From NCBI RefSeq assembly GCF_037482405.1, contig NZ_JBBHZZ010000001.1, positions 620,001 through 684,000 on the forward strand: a DNA stretch of 64,000 bases, in the 5' to 3' direction. This document shows, one piece after another, positions 33,348 to 41,056 of the stretch (the first letter of the stretch is position 1; the number at the start of each line of letters is the position of its first letter). Source of the stretch: Pseudokineococcus marinus (GTDB lineage Bacteria > Actinomycetota > Actinomycetes > Actinomycetales > Quadrisphaeraceae). The translations under genes and the position numbers were made by a program. The notes beneath the pieces were generated by a model that saw only the letters and a program-made list of their open reading frames with translations, had not been told where the DNA came from and did not search any database.

Positions 33348-34399
33348 GCGCGGTGCGCCCCGGCGCGCTCGGCCCCCCGGGGCCGCGCGACGAGGGCGGA
33401 CCGGGCGCGCGGCGGTGCGGCGGTGCCGACGGGTCCGGCGGCGACGGCGTCCCGCGCGGCGCGCGGCCCGAGCGGGCCGCAGCCGGCGCGGCGGACCGGG
33501 GGGTGCTGGGCCACGACGCCAGGGACCAGCACGTCAGGGACCAGGACGACGCGGCCCTCCTGCGCGCCCACGTGCGGGGGGAGCCCGACGCCTTCGCCGA
33601 GCTGGTGCGCCGCCACGGGCCGCGGCTGTGGGCCGTGGCCCTCGGCGTGCTCGGGGACCGGGAGGAGGCGGCCGACGCCGTGCAGGACGCCTTCGTCTCG
33701 GCGCTGCGGGGCGCCGCCCGCTTCCGGGGCGAGGCGGCCGTCACCACGTGGCTGCACCGGATCGTCGTCAACGCCAGCCTCGACCGGCTGCGGCGGGCGC
33801 GGGTGCGGCGGACCGTGCCGCTGGACGCGCCGGCGCCCGGCGGCGACGACGCCCCCCGCGACGCCGTCGAGCGGCTGGCCGCCCGCGGCGACGCGGCGGC
33901 GGACGTGGACCTCGAGGTCGACGTCCGCGCCGCGCTCGACCGCCTGCCCGACCACCAGCGCACCGCCCTCGTCCTCGTGGACCTGCAGGACCTGCCCGTG
34001 GCGGAGGCCGCCGCCGTCCTCGGCGTCGCCGTGGGCACGGTGAAGTCGCGGTGCGCCCGCGGGCGGGCCGCCCTCGCCGCGCTCCTGCGCGAGCGCGGCC
34101 TCGACCCCCGCGCCCCCGAGCGCCCCGCAGGGCCGTCGGGGGCGGGTGCCGGGGTCCGCGGGGCCGGGAGCGGCGCCGGTGTCGGTGCCGGGGGGAACCG
34201 CACCGGCCGGCGCGACGTCCGAGAGGGCGGGGCGGCCTCCCGGCGGGAGGAGCCCGCAGGGACCGGGGTCCGCGACCGCCTGGCCCCCGACCCGGACCCG
34301 CACGACCCCGCCCCGCACCAGGTCCGCCCGCACGACCCCCGTCCGCACGACCCCCGTCCGCACGACCGAGACCCCCGCGACCCCGAGGAGGTGCCGTGA
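33344..34399 (+). CDS. sigM: ECF sigma factor SigM
   Basis: A 351-residue sigma-70 family factor of the extracytoplasmic function class. GTG 33344 overlaps the pseudokinase stop as GTGA; the first roughly 60 residues are Gly/Arg/Pro-rich, so a start nearer ALLRAHVRGEPDAF is possible. Region 2 is DAFAELVRRHGPRLWAVAL...AADAVQDAFVSAL and TTWLHRIVVNASLDRLRR; region 4 is LDRLPDHQRTALVLVDLQD and AVLGVAVGTVKSRCARGR. A C-terminal tail of about 90 residues after region 4 is unusual and ends in His/Asp/Pro repeats (RPHDPRPHDPRPHD, from a DNA tandem repeat at about 34324-34368). It is followed by a ZAS anti-sigma gene overlapping as GTGA, matching Rv3911-Rv3912. Confidence 0.93.
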   Translation: MSAVRPGALGPPGPRDEGGPGARRCGGADGSGGDGVPRGARPERAAAGAADRGVLGHDARDQHVRDQDDAALLRAHVRGEPDAFAELVRRHGPRLWAVALGVLGDREEAADAVQDAFVSALRGAARFRGEAAVTTWLHRIVVNASLDRLRRARVRRTVPLDAPAPGGDDAPRDAVERLAARGDAAADVDLEVDVRAALDRLPDHQRTALVLVDLQDLPVAEAAAVLGVAVGTVKSRCARGRAALAALLRERGLDPRAPERPAGPSGAGAGVRGAGSGAGVGAGGNRTGRRDVREGGAASRREEPAGTGVRDRLAPDPDPHDPAPHQVRPHDPRPHDPRPHDRDPRDPEEVP

Positions 34400-35565
34400 G
34401 CGACCGGCCCCTCCCCGCGGACCCGTCGGACGACGACGAGCGCCCCGACGGGCTCTTCCACGGCGTCCCGGGCGACGTCCCCGGTGCCCCGACGGGCGGC
34501 GACGAGCGTGCCGCTGACGTCCGCGGCTCCGGAGGACCGGCGCAGGAGCGGCCGCGCGAGAGCCCCGGCACCGCGCCGGAGGGCGCCCCGGCCGCCCACC
34601 CCACCGAGGAGGAGGTCGACGCGCTGCTCGACGCCGACCTCGTCGCGGTGCGGGAGCGCCGCGAGCGCCCGGACGGCGCGCCGCCGCCCGAGGCGCTCAC
34701 GGCGGCGCACGTCCTGGGCTGCGCCCGCTGCCAGGGCGTCCTCGCCGACATGCGGGCCGTGCGGGGCCTCCTGCGCCGCCAGGGGGTGGGCGCACCTCCC
34801 CCGCCCGACGACCTCGCGGACCGCATCGCCCGCGCCGTGGCCGACGACGCCGCCCGGGAGCGCCGCGCCGCCCGCTCCCGCCGCCGGCGCGCGGCCCTGG
34901 CCCTCGCCGCCTCGGCGGTCGTCGTCGGCGGACTGGGCACGGCCGTCGCCCTCCAGGTGCGCCCCCTCCAGGAGCACGAGCGCCAGGCCGGAGCAGACGT
35001 CGCCGGCGCCCCCGCCGCCGTCGAGCCGCTGGTGATGGCCTCGGGCACCGACTACGGCCTCGGGTCCCTGGGTGCGCAGGTGCGCGCCGTCCTGGCGGCG
35101 CCGACCGCGGCCTCCGGAGCCGCGCCCGACCGCCCGGCGTCGCCGCTCGACGACCCCGGCGGGCCCGGTGAGGGCGCCTCCGACGACGCGCCCGGCCGCG
35201 GGCCGGACGCCGGACGGGCCGACAGCGCCCCGGCGGAGGGCGGCACCGCGGCGGGGGCCGAGGGGAGCGACTCGGCCCAGGCGGGAGGCGGTGACGCAGC
35301 ACCGACGGCCCCCAGCGGGCTCGCGCGGGCCGACGAGCTCGAGCCGTGTCTGGCGGCGCTGGGACGGCCGGACGCCCAGGTCCTCGCGGTCGACACGGCG
35401 CGGTGGGAGGGACGCCCCGCCGACGTCCTCGTGCTCGACGGGCCGACGACCGGCGGGACCGACGCCGAGGGTCCCGCGTCGGCGCCGCTCGCCGTCTGGG
35501 TGGTCCGCCTCGGGTGCCGCGGGGGCGACGGCGCGCTGCTGCACTACGAGGTCGTCCCGCGCTGA
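34396..35565 (+). CDS. Zinc-associated (ZAS) anti-sigma factor for SigM
   Basis: A 389-residue membrane protein whose GTG at 34396 overlaps the sigM stop by 4 bases, implying coupled translation at matched levels. The ZAS motif H-x3-C-x2-C is present as HVLGCARC, about residues 110-117, in a helical cytoplasmic domain (VDALLDADLVAVRERRERP). One transmembrane helix follows (ALALAASAVVVGGLGTAVAL, about 172-191). The extracytoplasmic part is acidic and low-complexity, then has a conserved-looking ending with two Cys (ELEPCLAALG and WVVRLGCRGG) that could form a disulphide. It would hold SigM inactive at the membrane; a redox- or envelope-stress release is inferred from the ZAS motif and the thioredoxin genes downstream. 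Confidence 0.85.
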   Translation: MSDRPLPADPSDDDERPDGLFHGVPGDVPGAPTGGDERAADVRGSGGPAQERPRESPGTAPEGAPAAHPTEEEVDALLDADLVAVRERRERPDGAPPPEALTAAHVLGCARCQGVLADMRAVRGLLRRQGVGAPPPPDDLADRIARAVADDAARERRAARSRRRRAALALAASAVVVGGLGTAVALQVRPLQEHERQAGADVAGAPAAVEPLVMASGTDYGLGSLGAQVRAVLAAPTAASGAAPDRPASPLDDPGGPGEGASDDAPGRGPDAGRADSAPAEGGTAAGAEGSDSAQAGGGDAAPTAPSGLARADELEPCLAALGRPDAQVLAVDTARWEGRPADVLVLDGPTTGGTDAEGPASAPLAVWVVRLGCRGGDGALLHYEVVPR

Positions 35566-35884
35566 GCGACCCGGCCCGCTCGACGACCGGGTGACGACGA
35601 CCCGTGGCGACGACCGCCGGCGACGACCCGACCGGGGCGGCGAGGGCCGGCGACGCGCGGGGCACCGGAGGCGCGGCCGGACGGGGGGGCCGCGGGCGCG
35701 CGGGAACAGCTGCGGCACCGCGCGGCGTTGGACGCGTCGACCGAGCAGGACCTCCGGCGGCCCCGACAGGGCCGGGGTGCTGGGAGCATGAGCGCGGGCG
35801 GCCTCCGCCGAGCGCCGGCCCCCGACGCACCACCGGGGTCCCGTCCGACCAGCGAGCACACGAGCAGCGAGGAGCGCAGCCAGC
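35566..35884. other. Spacer between the anti-sigma gene and trxB, with SigR/SigH-like promoter
   Basis: No gene is supported in these 319 bases. It contains the candidate stress promoter listed separately, and a leader of about 150 bases before trxB that codes for nothing recognisable. Confidence 0.5.
35702..35729 (+). promoter_or_regulatory. trxB: Candidate SigR/SigH-type ECF promoter of trxBA
   Basis: GGGAAC at 35702-35707 is followed by GTT at 35727-35729, a 19-base gap. The thiol-oxidative-stress sigma factors SigR of Streptomyces and SigH of M. tuberculosis use GGGAA(T/C) with an 18-19 base gap and GTT, and their best-known targets are thioredoxin operons. The distance to the trxB start is about 150 bases. 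Confidence 0.45.
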
Positions 35885-36898
35885 GTGACCGACGACGTCC
35901 GCAACGTGATCATCGTGGGCAGCGGCCCGGCGGGCTACACGGCCGCCATCTACGCGGCCCGCGCCAACCTGCAGCCGCTCGTCGTGGCGGGCTCCGTGAC
36001 CGCCGGCGGGGCGCTCATGAACACCACGGAGATCGAGAACTTCCCGGGTTTCCCCGACGGGCTCATGGGTCCCGACCTCATGGACAAGATGCAGGCGCAG
36101 GCCGAGCGCTTCGGCGCGGAGGTCGTCTTCGACGACGCCGCAGAGATGCACCTCGAGGGCGACGTCAAGACGGTCGTGCTCGGCAGCGGCGAGGTGCACC
36201 GCGCGCGCACCGTCGTCCTGGCGCTCGGGTCGGCCTACCGCGAGATCGGCCTGGAGAACGAGAAGCGGCTCTCGGGCCGCGGCGTCAGCTGGTGCGCCAC
36301 CTGCGACGGCTTCTTCTTCAAGGACCAGGACATCGCGGTCGTCGGCGGCGGCGACTCGGCCGTCGAGGAGGCCACCTTCCTCACGCGCTTCGCGCGGTCG
36401 GTCACCCTGGTCCACCGCCGCGACGAGCTGCGCGCCTCCAAGGTCATGCAGGACCGCGTCTTCGCCAACGAGAAGATGCGCTTCGCGTGGGACACCGAGG
36501 TCGTGGACGTGCTCGGGCAGGACAAGGTCACGGGCCTGCGGGTGCGCAGCACGACCGACGGCTCGGAGCGCGACCTCGACGTGACAGGGCTCTTCGTCGC
36601 CATCGGCCACGACCCGCGCGTCGAGCTGGTCCGCGACCAGGTGCGCATCAACGACCACGGCTTCATCGACGTCGACGGTCGCTCGTCGCGCACCAACCTG
36701 CCCGGCGTCTTCGCCTGCGGCGACGTCATCGACCACGAGTACATGCAGGCCATCACCGCCGCGGGCAGCGGGTGCGCCGCGGCCCTCGACGCCGAGCGCT
36801 ACCTCGCCGAGCTCGGCGACGCGGGCGGCCCGACGCCCGACGCCGCCCTCACCGAGGAGAAGCCGGAGATGGCCGGCACGGCGGGCAACCGCCCCTGA
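35885..36898 (+). CDS. trxB: Thioredoxin reductase
   Basis: A 337-residue FAD/NADPH enzyme that reduces thioredoxin. GTG 35885 gives MTDDVRNVIIVGSGPAGYTA. FAD motif VGSGPAGY (11-18), redox pair C137-A-T-C140 in WCATCDGFFF, NADPH motif VVGGGDSAVEEA and the second FAD motif VFACGDVIDHEYMQAI are all intact. The short C-terminal tail (GGPTPDAALTEEKPEMAG) is variable in the family. It pairs with trxA 111 bases downstream and follows the sigM/anti-sigma pair as in Rv3911-Rv3914. The spacer to trxA contains a short GACCGGCC repeat. Confidence 0.97.
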   Translation: MTDDVRNVIIVGSGPAGYTAAIYAARANLQPLVVAGSVTAGGALMNTTEIENFPGFPDGLMGPDLMDKMQAQAERFGAEVVFDDAAEMHLEGDVKTVVLGSGEVHRARTVVLALGSAYREIGLENEKRLSGRGVSWCATCDGFFFKDQDIAVVGGGDSAVEEATFLTRFARSVTLVHRRDELRASKVMQDRVFANEKMRFAWDTEVVDVLGQDKVTGLRVRSTTDGSERDLDVTGLFVAIGHDPRVELVRDQVRINDHGFIDVDGRSSRTNLPGVFACGDVIDHEYMQAITAAGSGCAAALDAERYLAELGDAGGPTPDAALTEEKPEMAGTAGNRP

Positions 36899-37009
36899 CC
36901 CGGCTGCGGCCGCCCGCCGCACCCGTCGTCGTCCCGACCGGCCGACCGGCCGACCCCGGCCCCCGGCCGACCCACCGCAGCACCCCACCGCAGGAGAGCA
37001 GGAGCACCC

Positions 37010-37333
37010 GTGAGCACGAAGACCGTCACCGACGCCACGTTCGACGCCGAGGTCCTCCAGGCCGGCAAGCCCGTCCTGGTCGACTTCTGGGCCCCCTGGT
37101 GCGGCCCGTGCCGCCAGGTCTCCCCGATCCTCGAGGAGCTGGCGACGGAGTACGCCGACAAGATCGACGTGGTCAAGGTCAACACCGACGAGAACCCGCG
37201 CATCGCGGCGAGCTACGGCATCACCTCGATCCCGACGCTCAACGTGTACTCGGGCGGCGAGCTCGTGAAGTCCGTCGTCGGCGCCAAGCCGAAGCCCGCC
37301 CTCGTGCGGGAGCTGTCCGACTTCCTCGCCTGA
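37010..37333 (+). CDS. trxA: Thioredoxin
   Basis: A 107-residue thioredoxin, the standard length, starting at GTG 37010 behind CAGGAGAGCAGGAG. The active site is W30-C31-G-P-C34 in FWAPWCGPCRQV. The cis-proline loop TSIPTLNVY and the end ALVRELSDFLA are conserved. It reduces disulphides of ribonucleotide reductase, peroxiredoxins and other targets, itself reduced by TrxB. A strong hairpin 16 bases after the stop ends the unit. Confidence 0.98.
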   Translation: MSTKTVTDATFDAEVLQAGKPVLVDFWAPWCGPCRQVSPILEELATEYADKIDVVKVNTDENPRIAASYGITSIPTLNVYSGGELVKSVVGAKPKPALVRELSDFLA

Positions 37334-37348
37334 GCGCACCCGCACCAC

Positions 37349-37382
37349 CGACGGCCCCCGGCCCCCCGGCCGGGGGCCGTCG
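37349..37382 (+). terminator. trxA: Terminator after trxA
   Basis: A perfect 15-bp stem (CGACGGCCCCCGGCC pairing with GGCCGGGGGCCGTCG) with a four-C loop, beginning 16 bases after the trxA stop. No T-tract follows. Confidence 0.85.
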
Positions 37383-37504
37383 TCGTCCGCCGGGGCGCCC
37401 GGCCCGCCCGGCGTGGTACGACACCCTCCGGGCCGACCACCGGCCACCCCGTCCCGCGAGCACGCGCCCCGCCCCGCCCGACCACCCGCCGGACCGACAC
37501 CCCC

Positions 37505-37544
37505 GGCTCGACACCCCGGGCTCGACACCCCGGCTCGACACCCC
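37505..37544 (+). repeat. Three 13-14-bp direct repeats before the amidase gene
   Basis: GGCTCGACACCCC occurs at 37505, 37519 and 37532, directly before the ribosome-binding site TGGAGG of the amidase gene. It could be a regulator-binding array or a slippage product. Confidence 0.8.
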
Positions 37545-37554
37545 TGGAGGACCC

Positions 37555-38715
37555 GTGCCCGTCCCCCCGCACCTGCTGCGCCGCGGCGACACCGGACCGC
37601 GCGTGGTCGGCCTCCGCGAGGAGCTGGCGCGCGCCGGCGCACCCGCCGGGGCCGACCCGGAGGAGGACGTCTTCGACGACGCGCTCGAGCGGGTCGTCCG
37701 GGCCTTCCAGCAGGAGCGGGGGCTGCGGGCCGACGGCGTCGTCGGGCCGCAGACCTCCCGCGCCCTCGACGGCGCCCGCTGGCGGCTCGGGGACCGCGTG
37801 CTCCGCTTCGTCCCCGGCCACCTGCTCCACGGCGACGACGTCACGGCCCTCCAGGACCGCCTGCTGCAGCTCGGCCTGCTCGACGACCGCCGGGACGGGC
37901 GCTACGGGCCACGCACCGAGGCGGGCGTGCGCGAGCTGCAGCGCAGCAGCGGCACCGCCGTCGACGGCGTCCTGGGCCCCGAGACGCTGGCCGCCCTGCG
38001 CCGCCTGGACCGGTCCGTCGGCGGAGGGGACGCGAGCGGCCTGCGCGACCTCGAGCGCACCGCGCAGGCCCGGCGGCGGGCCAGCGGCCGCGTGGTGCTC
38101 CTCGACCCGGCCCACGGCGGCACGGACCGCGGCTCGGTCGGGCACGGCCTGGAGGAGGCCGAGGTCGTCCTCGACCTCGCCCAGCGCCTCGAGGGCCGCC
38201 TGGCCGCCTCCGGCACCACCGCCGTCCTGTCCCGGGGTGCCGACCAGCGGCCCTCCGCGGAGGAGCGCGCCGAGCTCGCCGAGTCGGTGGCGGCGGACGT
38301 CGTCCTGTCGCTCCACTGCGACGCGCTCGTCCCGGCCGGCCTGGACGCCGGGCACGCCCTCCCGCCGGCCGCCGCCTCCGGTCTCGCGACCTTCTCGTGG
38401 GGCTCGGCCACCGCCCGCTCGACGGAGGGCGCGCGTCTCGCCGGGCTCGTGCACCGCGAGCTCCTCGCGCGCACCGGCCTGGCCGACTGCCGGACGCACA
38501 CGTGGAACACCGACCTGCTCCGGCTGACCCGGATGCCCGCCGTCCGCGTCGAGGTCGGCTACCTCACCTCGCCCGACGACGCCGCGCTCGTCCGCGACCC
38601 GGCCTTCCGGGACCGGTGCGCCGAGGCCCTCGCCGTGGCCCTGCACCGCTTCTTCCTCGAGGAGGAGGACGACGTGCCCACCGGCCTGCTGCCCGTCGTC
38701 GGTGCCGGCGCCTGA
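37555..38715 (+). CDS. CwlM-type N-acetylmuramoyl-L-alanine amidase with two peptidoglycan-binding domains
   Basis: A 386-residue protein starting at GTG 37555 behind TGGAGG. Two PG_binding_1 domains come first (about 8-75 and 90-150, with ALERVVRAFQQERGLRADG and REL QRSSGTAVDGVLGPET). An Amidase_3 domain follows (about 178-370). The zinc ligands of active amidases are kept: H187 (LLDPAHGGTD), E201 or E203, H254 (LSLHCDA) and the catalytic E333 (VRVEVGYL). There is no signal peptide, as in Rv3915 (CwlM), which in mycobacteria acts inside the cell as a phosphorylated activator of MurA. Its place next to trxA and before the Rv3916c-type gene supports orthology. Whether it cuts peptidoglycan or regulates synthesis is open. 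Confidence 0.88.
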   Translation: MPVPPHLLRRGDTGPRVVGLREELARAGAPAGADPEEDVFDDALERVVRAFQQERGLRADGVVGPQTSRALDGARWRLGDRVLRFVPGHLLHGDDVTALQDRLLQLGLLDDRRDGRYGPRTEAGVRELQRSSGTAVDGVLGPETLAALRRLDRSVGGGDASGLRDLERTAQARRRASGRVVLLDPAHGGTDRGSVGHGLEEAEVVLDLAQRLEGRLAASGTTAVLSRGADQRPSAEERAELAESVAADVVLSLHCDALVPAGLDAGHALPPAAASGLATFSWGSATARSTEGARLAGLVHRELLARTGLADCRTHTWNTDLLRLTRMPAVRVEVGYLTSPDDAALVRDPAFRDRCAEALAVALHRFFLEEEDDVPTGLLPVVGAGA

Positions 38716-38898
38716 CGCCCCTCCCACGCCGGCTCGCACCGGGCTGGCACGCCCGCGCCCCTCCTGACCTGGCTCGCACGACGTCCCCGTGCGCCGCCCT
38801 CGACGGCACCGACACGAGCGAGGCGCCGTCCGAGGCCCGTCAGGGCACCGACGCCCACGGGGCGCTGGGGCGTCGACGCGACGAGCCCCGTGCCGGCC

Positions 38899-39579
38899 TC
38901 ACCCCAGGGCCGGTACGCGCAGGTCGGCGAGGATGCGGTCGAGCGCCCGCTCGACGTCCTCGCGCCAGGCGAGCGCCGTCCGCAGCTCCAGGCGCAGGCG
39001 GGGCCACCGCGGGTGGTCGCGCACCACCTCGAAGCCGACCTCGCGGAGGAAGCCCGCCGGCACGTGGCAGCCGCCGCCGAGCCGGGCGGCCGGGACGTCG
39101 AGGCTCCCCCGGCCGGAGGTCGGTGGCAGGGCGTCGGCGGCCGTCCCCTCGCCACCGCCAGCCTCCGCGAAGGCCTCGACGGCCCGCACGCCGCGACGGG
39201 TCAGGTCCTTCGCCGCCGCCTGGACGAGCATCCGCCCGAGGCCGCCCCCGCGGTGGCCGGGCAGCACGCCCGCCGTCATGAGGAGCACGGCGTCGGCGCT
39301 GACGGGGGACGTGGGGTACTGGAGCGAGCGCGGGACGAGATGGGGCGGGGCGTACGTCACGAAGGCCGCGAGCTCGCGGTCCACGTGGACGACGCGCCCG
39401 CACGACCCCCACTCGAGGAGCGTCCTCGACAACCACGCCTCCTTCTCGAAGGCCGGGTCGCCCGACCGCCGCGCGGCGTCCGCCGCCGGGGCGTCGAGCT
39501 CCCAGCGCACGCACGAGCGGCACGGGTCGGGGAGCGCGGCCACGTGCTCGAGGGACAGCGCGCCGATCGACCGGCTCAC
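38899..39579 (-). CDS. GNAT-like acetyltransferase (Rv3916c-type)
   Basis: A 226-residue protein starting at GTG 39577-39579. The N-terminal DPCRSCVRWELD motif, with a C-x-x-C pair, and FEKEAWLSRTLLEWGSCGRV are typical of the actinobacterial Rv3916c group next to parB. The acetyl-CoA loop is VLPGHRGGGLGRMLVQAAAKDL. The C-terminal ending (FLREVGFEVVRDHPRWPRL) is the GNAT motif B. The substrate is unknown. It converges with the amidase gene across 183 bases in which no gene was found. An exact parS-type site lies 32 bases upstream of its start. Confidence 0.83.
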   Translation of the reverse strand: MSRSIGALSLEHVAALPDPCRSCVRWELDAPAADAARRSGDPAFEKEAWLSRTLLEWGSCGRVVHVDRELAAFVTYAPPHLVPRSLQYPTSPVSADAVLLMTAGVLPGHRGGGLGRMLVQAAAKDLTRRGVRAVEAFAEAGGGEGTAADALPPTSGRGSLDVPAARLGGGCHVPAGFLREVGFEVVRDHPRWPRLRLELRTALAWREDVERALDRILADLRVPALG

Positions 39580-39610
39580 GGCCGGACCACCCCCGGTCGC
39601 CGCACGCCAC

Positions 39611-39624
39611 GTTCCACGTGGAAC
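39611..39624. other. parS: parS-type centromere site 1
   Basis: GTTCCACGTGGAAC, a perfect 14-bp palindrome that fits the bacterial ParB-binding consensus GTTNCACGTGNAAC. It lies between the GNAT gene and the end of the parAB cluster. Confidence 0.9.
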
Positions 39625-39655
39625 GCGTGCGGCGTCGCTCGCACGGCGCCCACGG

Positions 39656-39850
39656 TCAGCGGGGTCGCCGCGGGTCGTAGCCCACGACGCGACGCCGCGG
39701 CTGCAGCAGGGCGCCCAGGAAGGCGGCGGAGGCGCCGAGCGAGAGACCGAGGCCGACCGCTGCGGCCGTCGCGCGACGGCGGCGCGCGCGCTCGTCCGCC
39801 ACGGGCACCCGCCGCGCCGCGGCGCGCGCACCTCCCGCCGCCCTGGTCAC
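39656..39850 (-). CDS. Small single-helix membrane protein coupled to parB
   Basis: A 64-residue protein whose GTG (39848-39850) overlaps the parB stop as GTGA, so it should be translated by coupling. It has a basic N-terminus (RARRRRAT), one clear transmembrane helix (AAAVGLGLSLGASAAFLGALL) and a basic tail with GYDPRRPR. No family was recognised. The coupling, codon pattern and well-formed helix argue that it is real. Its role beside the chromosome-segregation genes is unknown; membrane anchoring of ParB or polar tethering is only speculation. Confidence 0.6.
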   Translation of the reverse strand: MTRAAGGARAAARRVPVADERARRRRATAAAVGLGLSLGASAAFLGALLQPRRRVVGYDPRRPR

Positions 39851-40947
39851 GCCGCGCCGCCGCCGTCCACGGAGGGGACGCCCTCGAGCGCGAGCACGCC
39901 GAGGATGCGCTCGAGGTCCTCGCGGCCGGCGAACTCGACGGTGAGGCGGCCCTTGCGGCGTCCGACGTTCACCGTGACCCGCGTCTCCAGCCGCTCGGAC
40001 AGCGCCGTCGCGACGGCGTCGGCCCGCTCGTCGCGTGCAGCCGGGGCGGCGGAGCGCCGCGGTGCGGGGACGGCGTCGCCCGCCGCCACCGCCTCCTCCG
40101 TCGAGCGGACGGAGAGTCCCTCGGCGACGACGCGCTGGGCCAGGCGCTCCATGGCGGCCGCGTCCGGCAGACCGAGCAGCGCGCGGGCGTGGCCGGCCGA
40201 GAGGACGCCGGCGGCGACGCGGCGCTGGACGAGCGGCGGCAGCTTGAGGAGCCGCAGCGTGTTGGAGATCTGCGGACGGGAGCGGCCGATGCGGCGCGCC
40301 AGCTCCTCGTGGGTGCAGCCGAAGTCCTCGAGCAGCTGGCCGTAGGCGGCCGCCTCCTCGAGGGGGTTCAGCTGGCTCCGGTGGAGGTTCTCGAGCAGGG
40401 CGTCGCGCAGCAGGACGTCGTCCTCGGTGCCGCGCACGATGGCCGGCACCACGTCGAGCCCGGCACGACGGCTCGCCCGCCACCGCCGCTCGCCCATGAC
40501 GAGCTCGTAGAGGACGCCCTCGTCGACCGTCTCCCCGGCCGGCACGGGCCGGACGACGACGGGCTGCAGCACCCCGACCTCGCGGATGGACTGCTCGAGC
40601 TCGGCCAGCTCGTCCTCGTCGAACACCTGCCGCGGCTGGCGCGGGTTCGGCCGCACGGCGCCGACCGGCACCTCGGTGAGCCGGAGCCCGGGCACCTCGA
40701 CGAGCGCCTCGTGGTCGCGCACTCCCGTCGCTCCGTCGCTGTTCCACGTGGAACGCGTGTCAGCGCCCGCCGCCTCGGCCGTGGGCTGCGCGCCCGCGGG
40801 GCTGCCGCCGTCGGCGCCCTCCACGGGCGCCGCCGGCTCACCGCGCTCGGCGGCGGGCCAGAACACGTCGCGCGGACGCTCGCCCTCCGGCCCGGAGGGG
40901 ATGAGCGCGCCGAGGCCGCGCCCCAGACCGCGTCGTCGTTCCGTCAT
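39847..40947 (-). CDS. parB: Chromosome partitioning protein ParB
   Basis: A 366-residue ParB that binds parS, uses CTP as a clamp and spreads around the origin. The ATG at 40945-40947 gives MTERRRGLGRGLGALIP, the usual N-terminus with ParA-stimulating basic residues. The linker up to about residue 80 is disordered. The N-domain has RPNPRQPRQVFDEDELAEL and GERRWRASRRAGL (CTP/Box II), and the HTH region shows QLLEDFGCTHEELARRIGRS. The C-terminal dimerisation part has RVTVNVGRRKGRLTVEFAGREDLERIL. Its own coding sequence contains a parS-type site at 40741-40754, read as STWN. Confidence 0.97.
   Translation of the reverse strand: MTERRRGLGRGLGALIPSGPEGERPRDVFWPAAERGEPAAPVEGADGGSPAGAQPTAEAAGADTRSTWNSDGATGVRDHEALVEVPGLRLTEVPVGAVRPNPRQPRQVFDEDELAELEQSIREVGVLQPVVVRPVPAGETVDEGVLYELVMGERRWRASRRAGLDVVPAIVRGTEDDVLLRDALLENLHRSQLNPLEEAAAYGQLLEDFGCTHEELARRIGRSRPQISNTLRLLKLPPLVQRRVAAGVLSAGHARALLGLPDAAAMERLAQRVVAEGLSVRSTEEAVAAGDAVPAPRRSAAPAARDERADAVATALSERLETRVTVNVGRRKGRLTVEFAGREDLERILGVLALEGVPSVDGGGAA
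40741..40754. other. parS: parS-type centromere site 2, inside parB
   Basis: GTTCCACGTGGAAC, identical to site 1, within codons of the disordered ParB linker (peptide RSTWNSD). Confidence 0.9.
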
Positions 40948-41056
40948 GCTGCTGCCCGTCCTGCTCGTCGCTGCTGCTCGTCGCCCTCGTGCCCCGGCCC
41001 GAGCCGGTTGCCGCCGGAGCGACGACCGTGCTCGGCCGCTGCCGCCCCGCGGCGGT

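Noticed and set aside
38716..38898. A small gene between the amidase and the Rv3916c-type gene
   Set aside because: Short open frames exist, but none has a ribosome-binding site, coupling or a consistent wobble-GC pattern.
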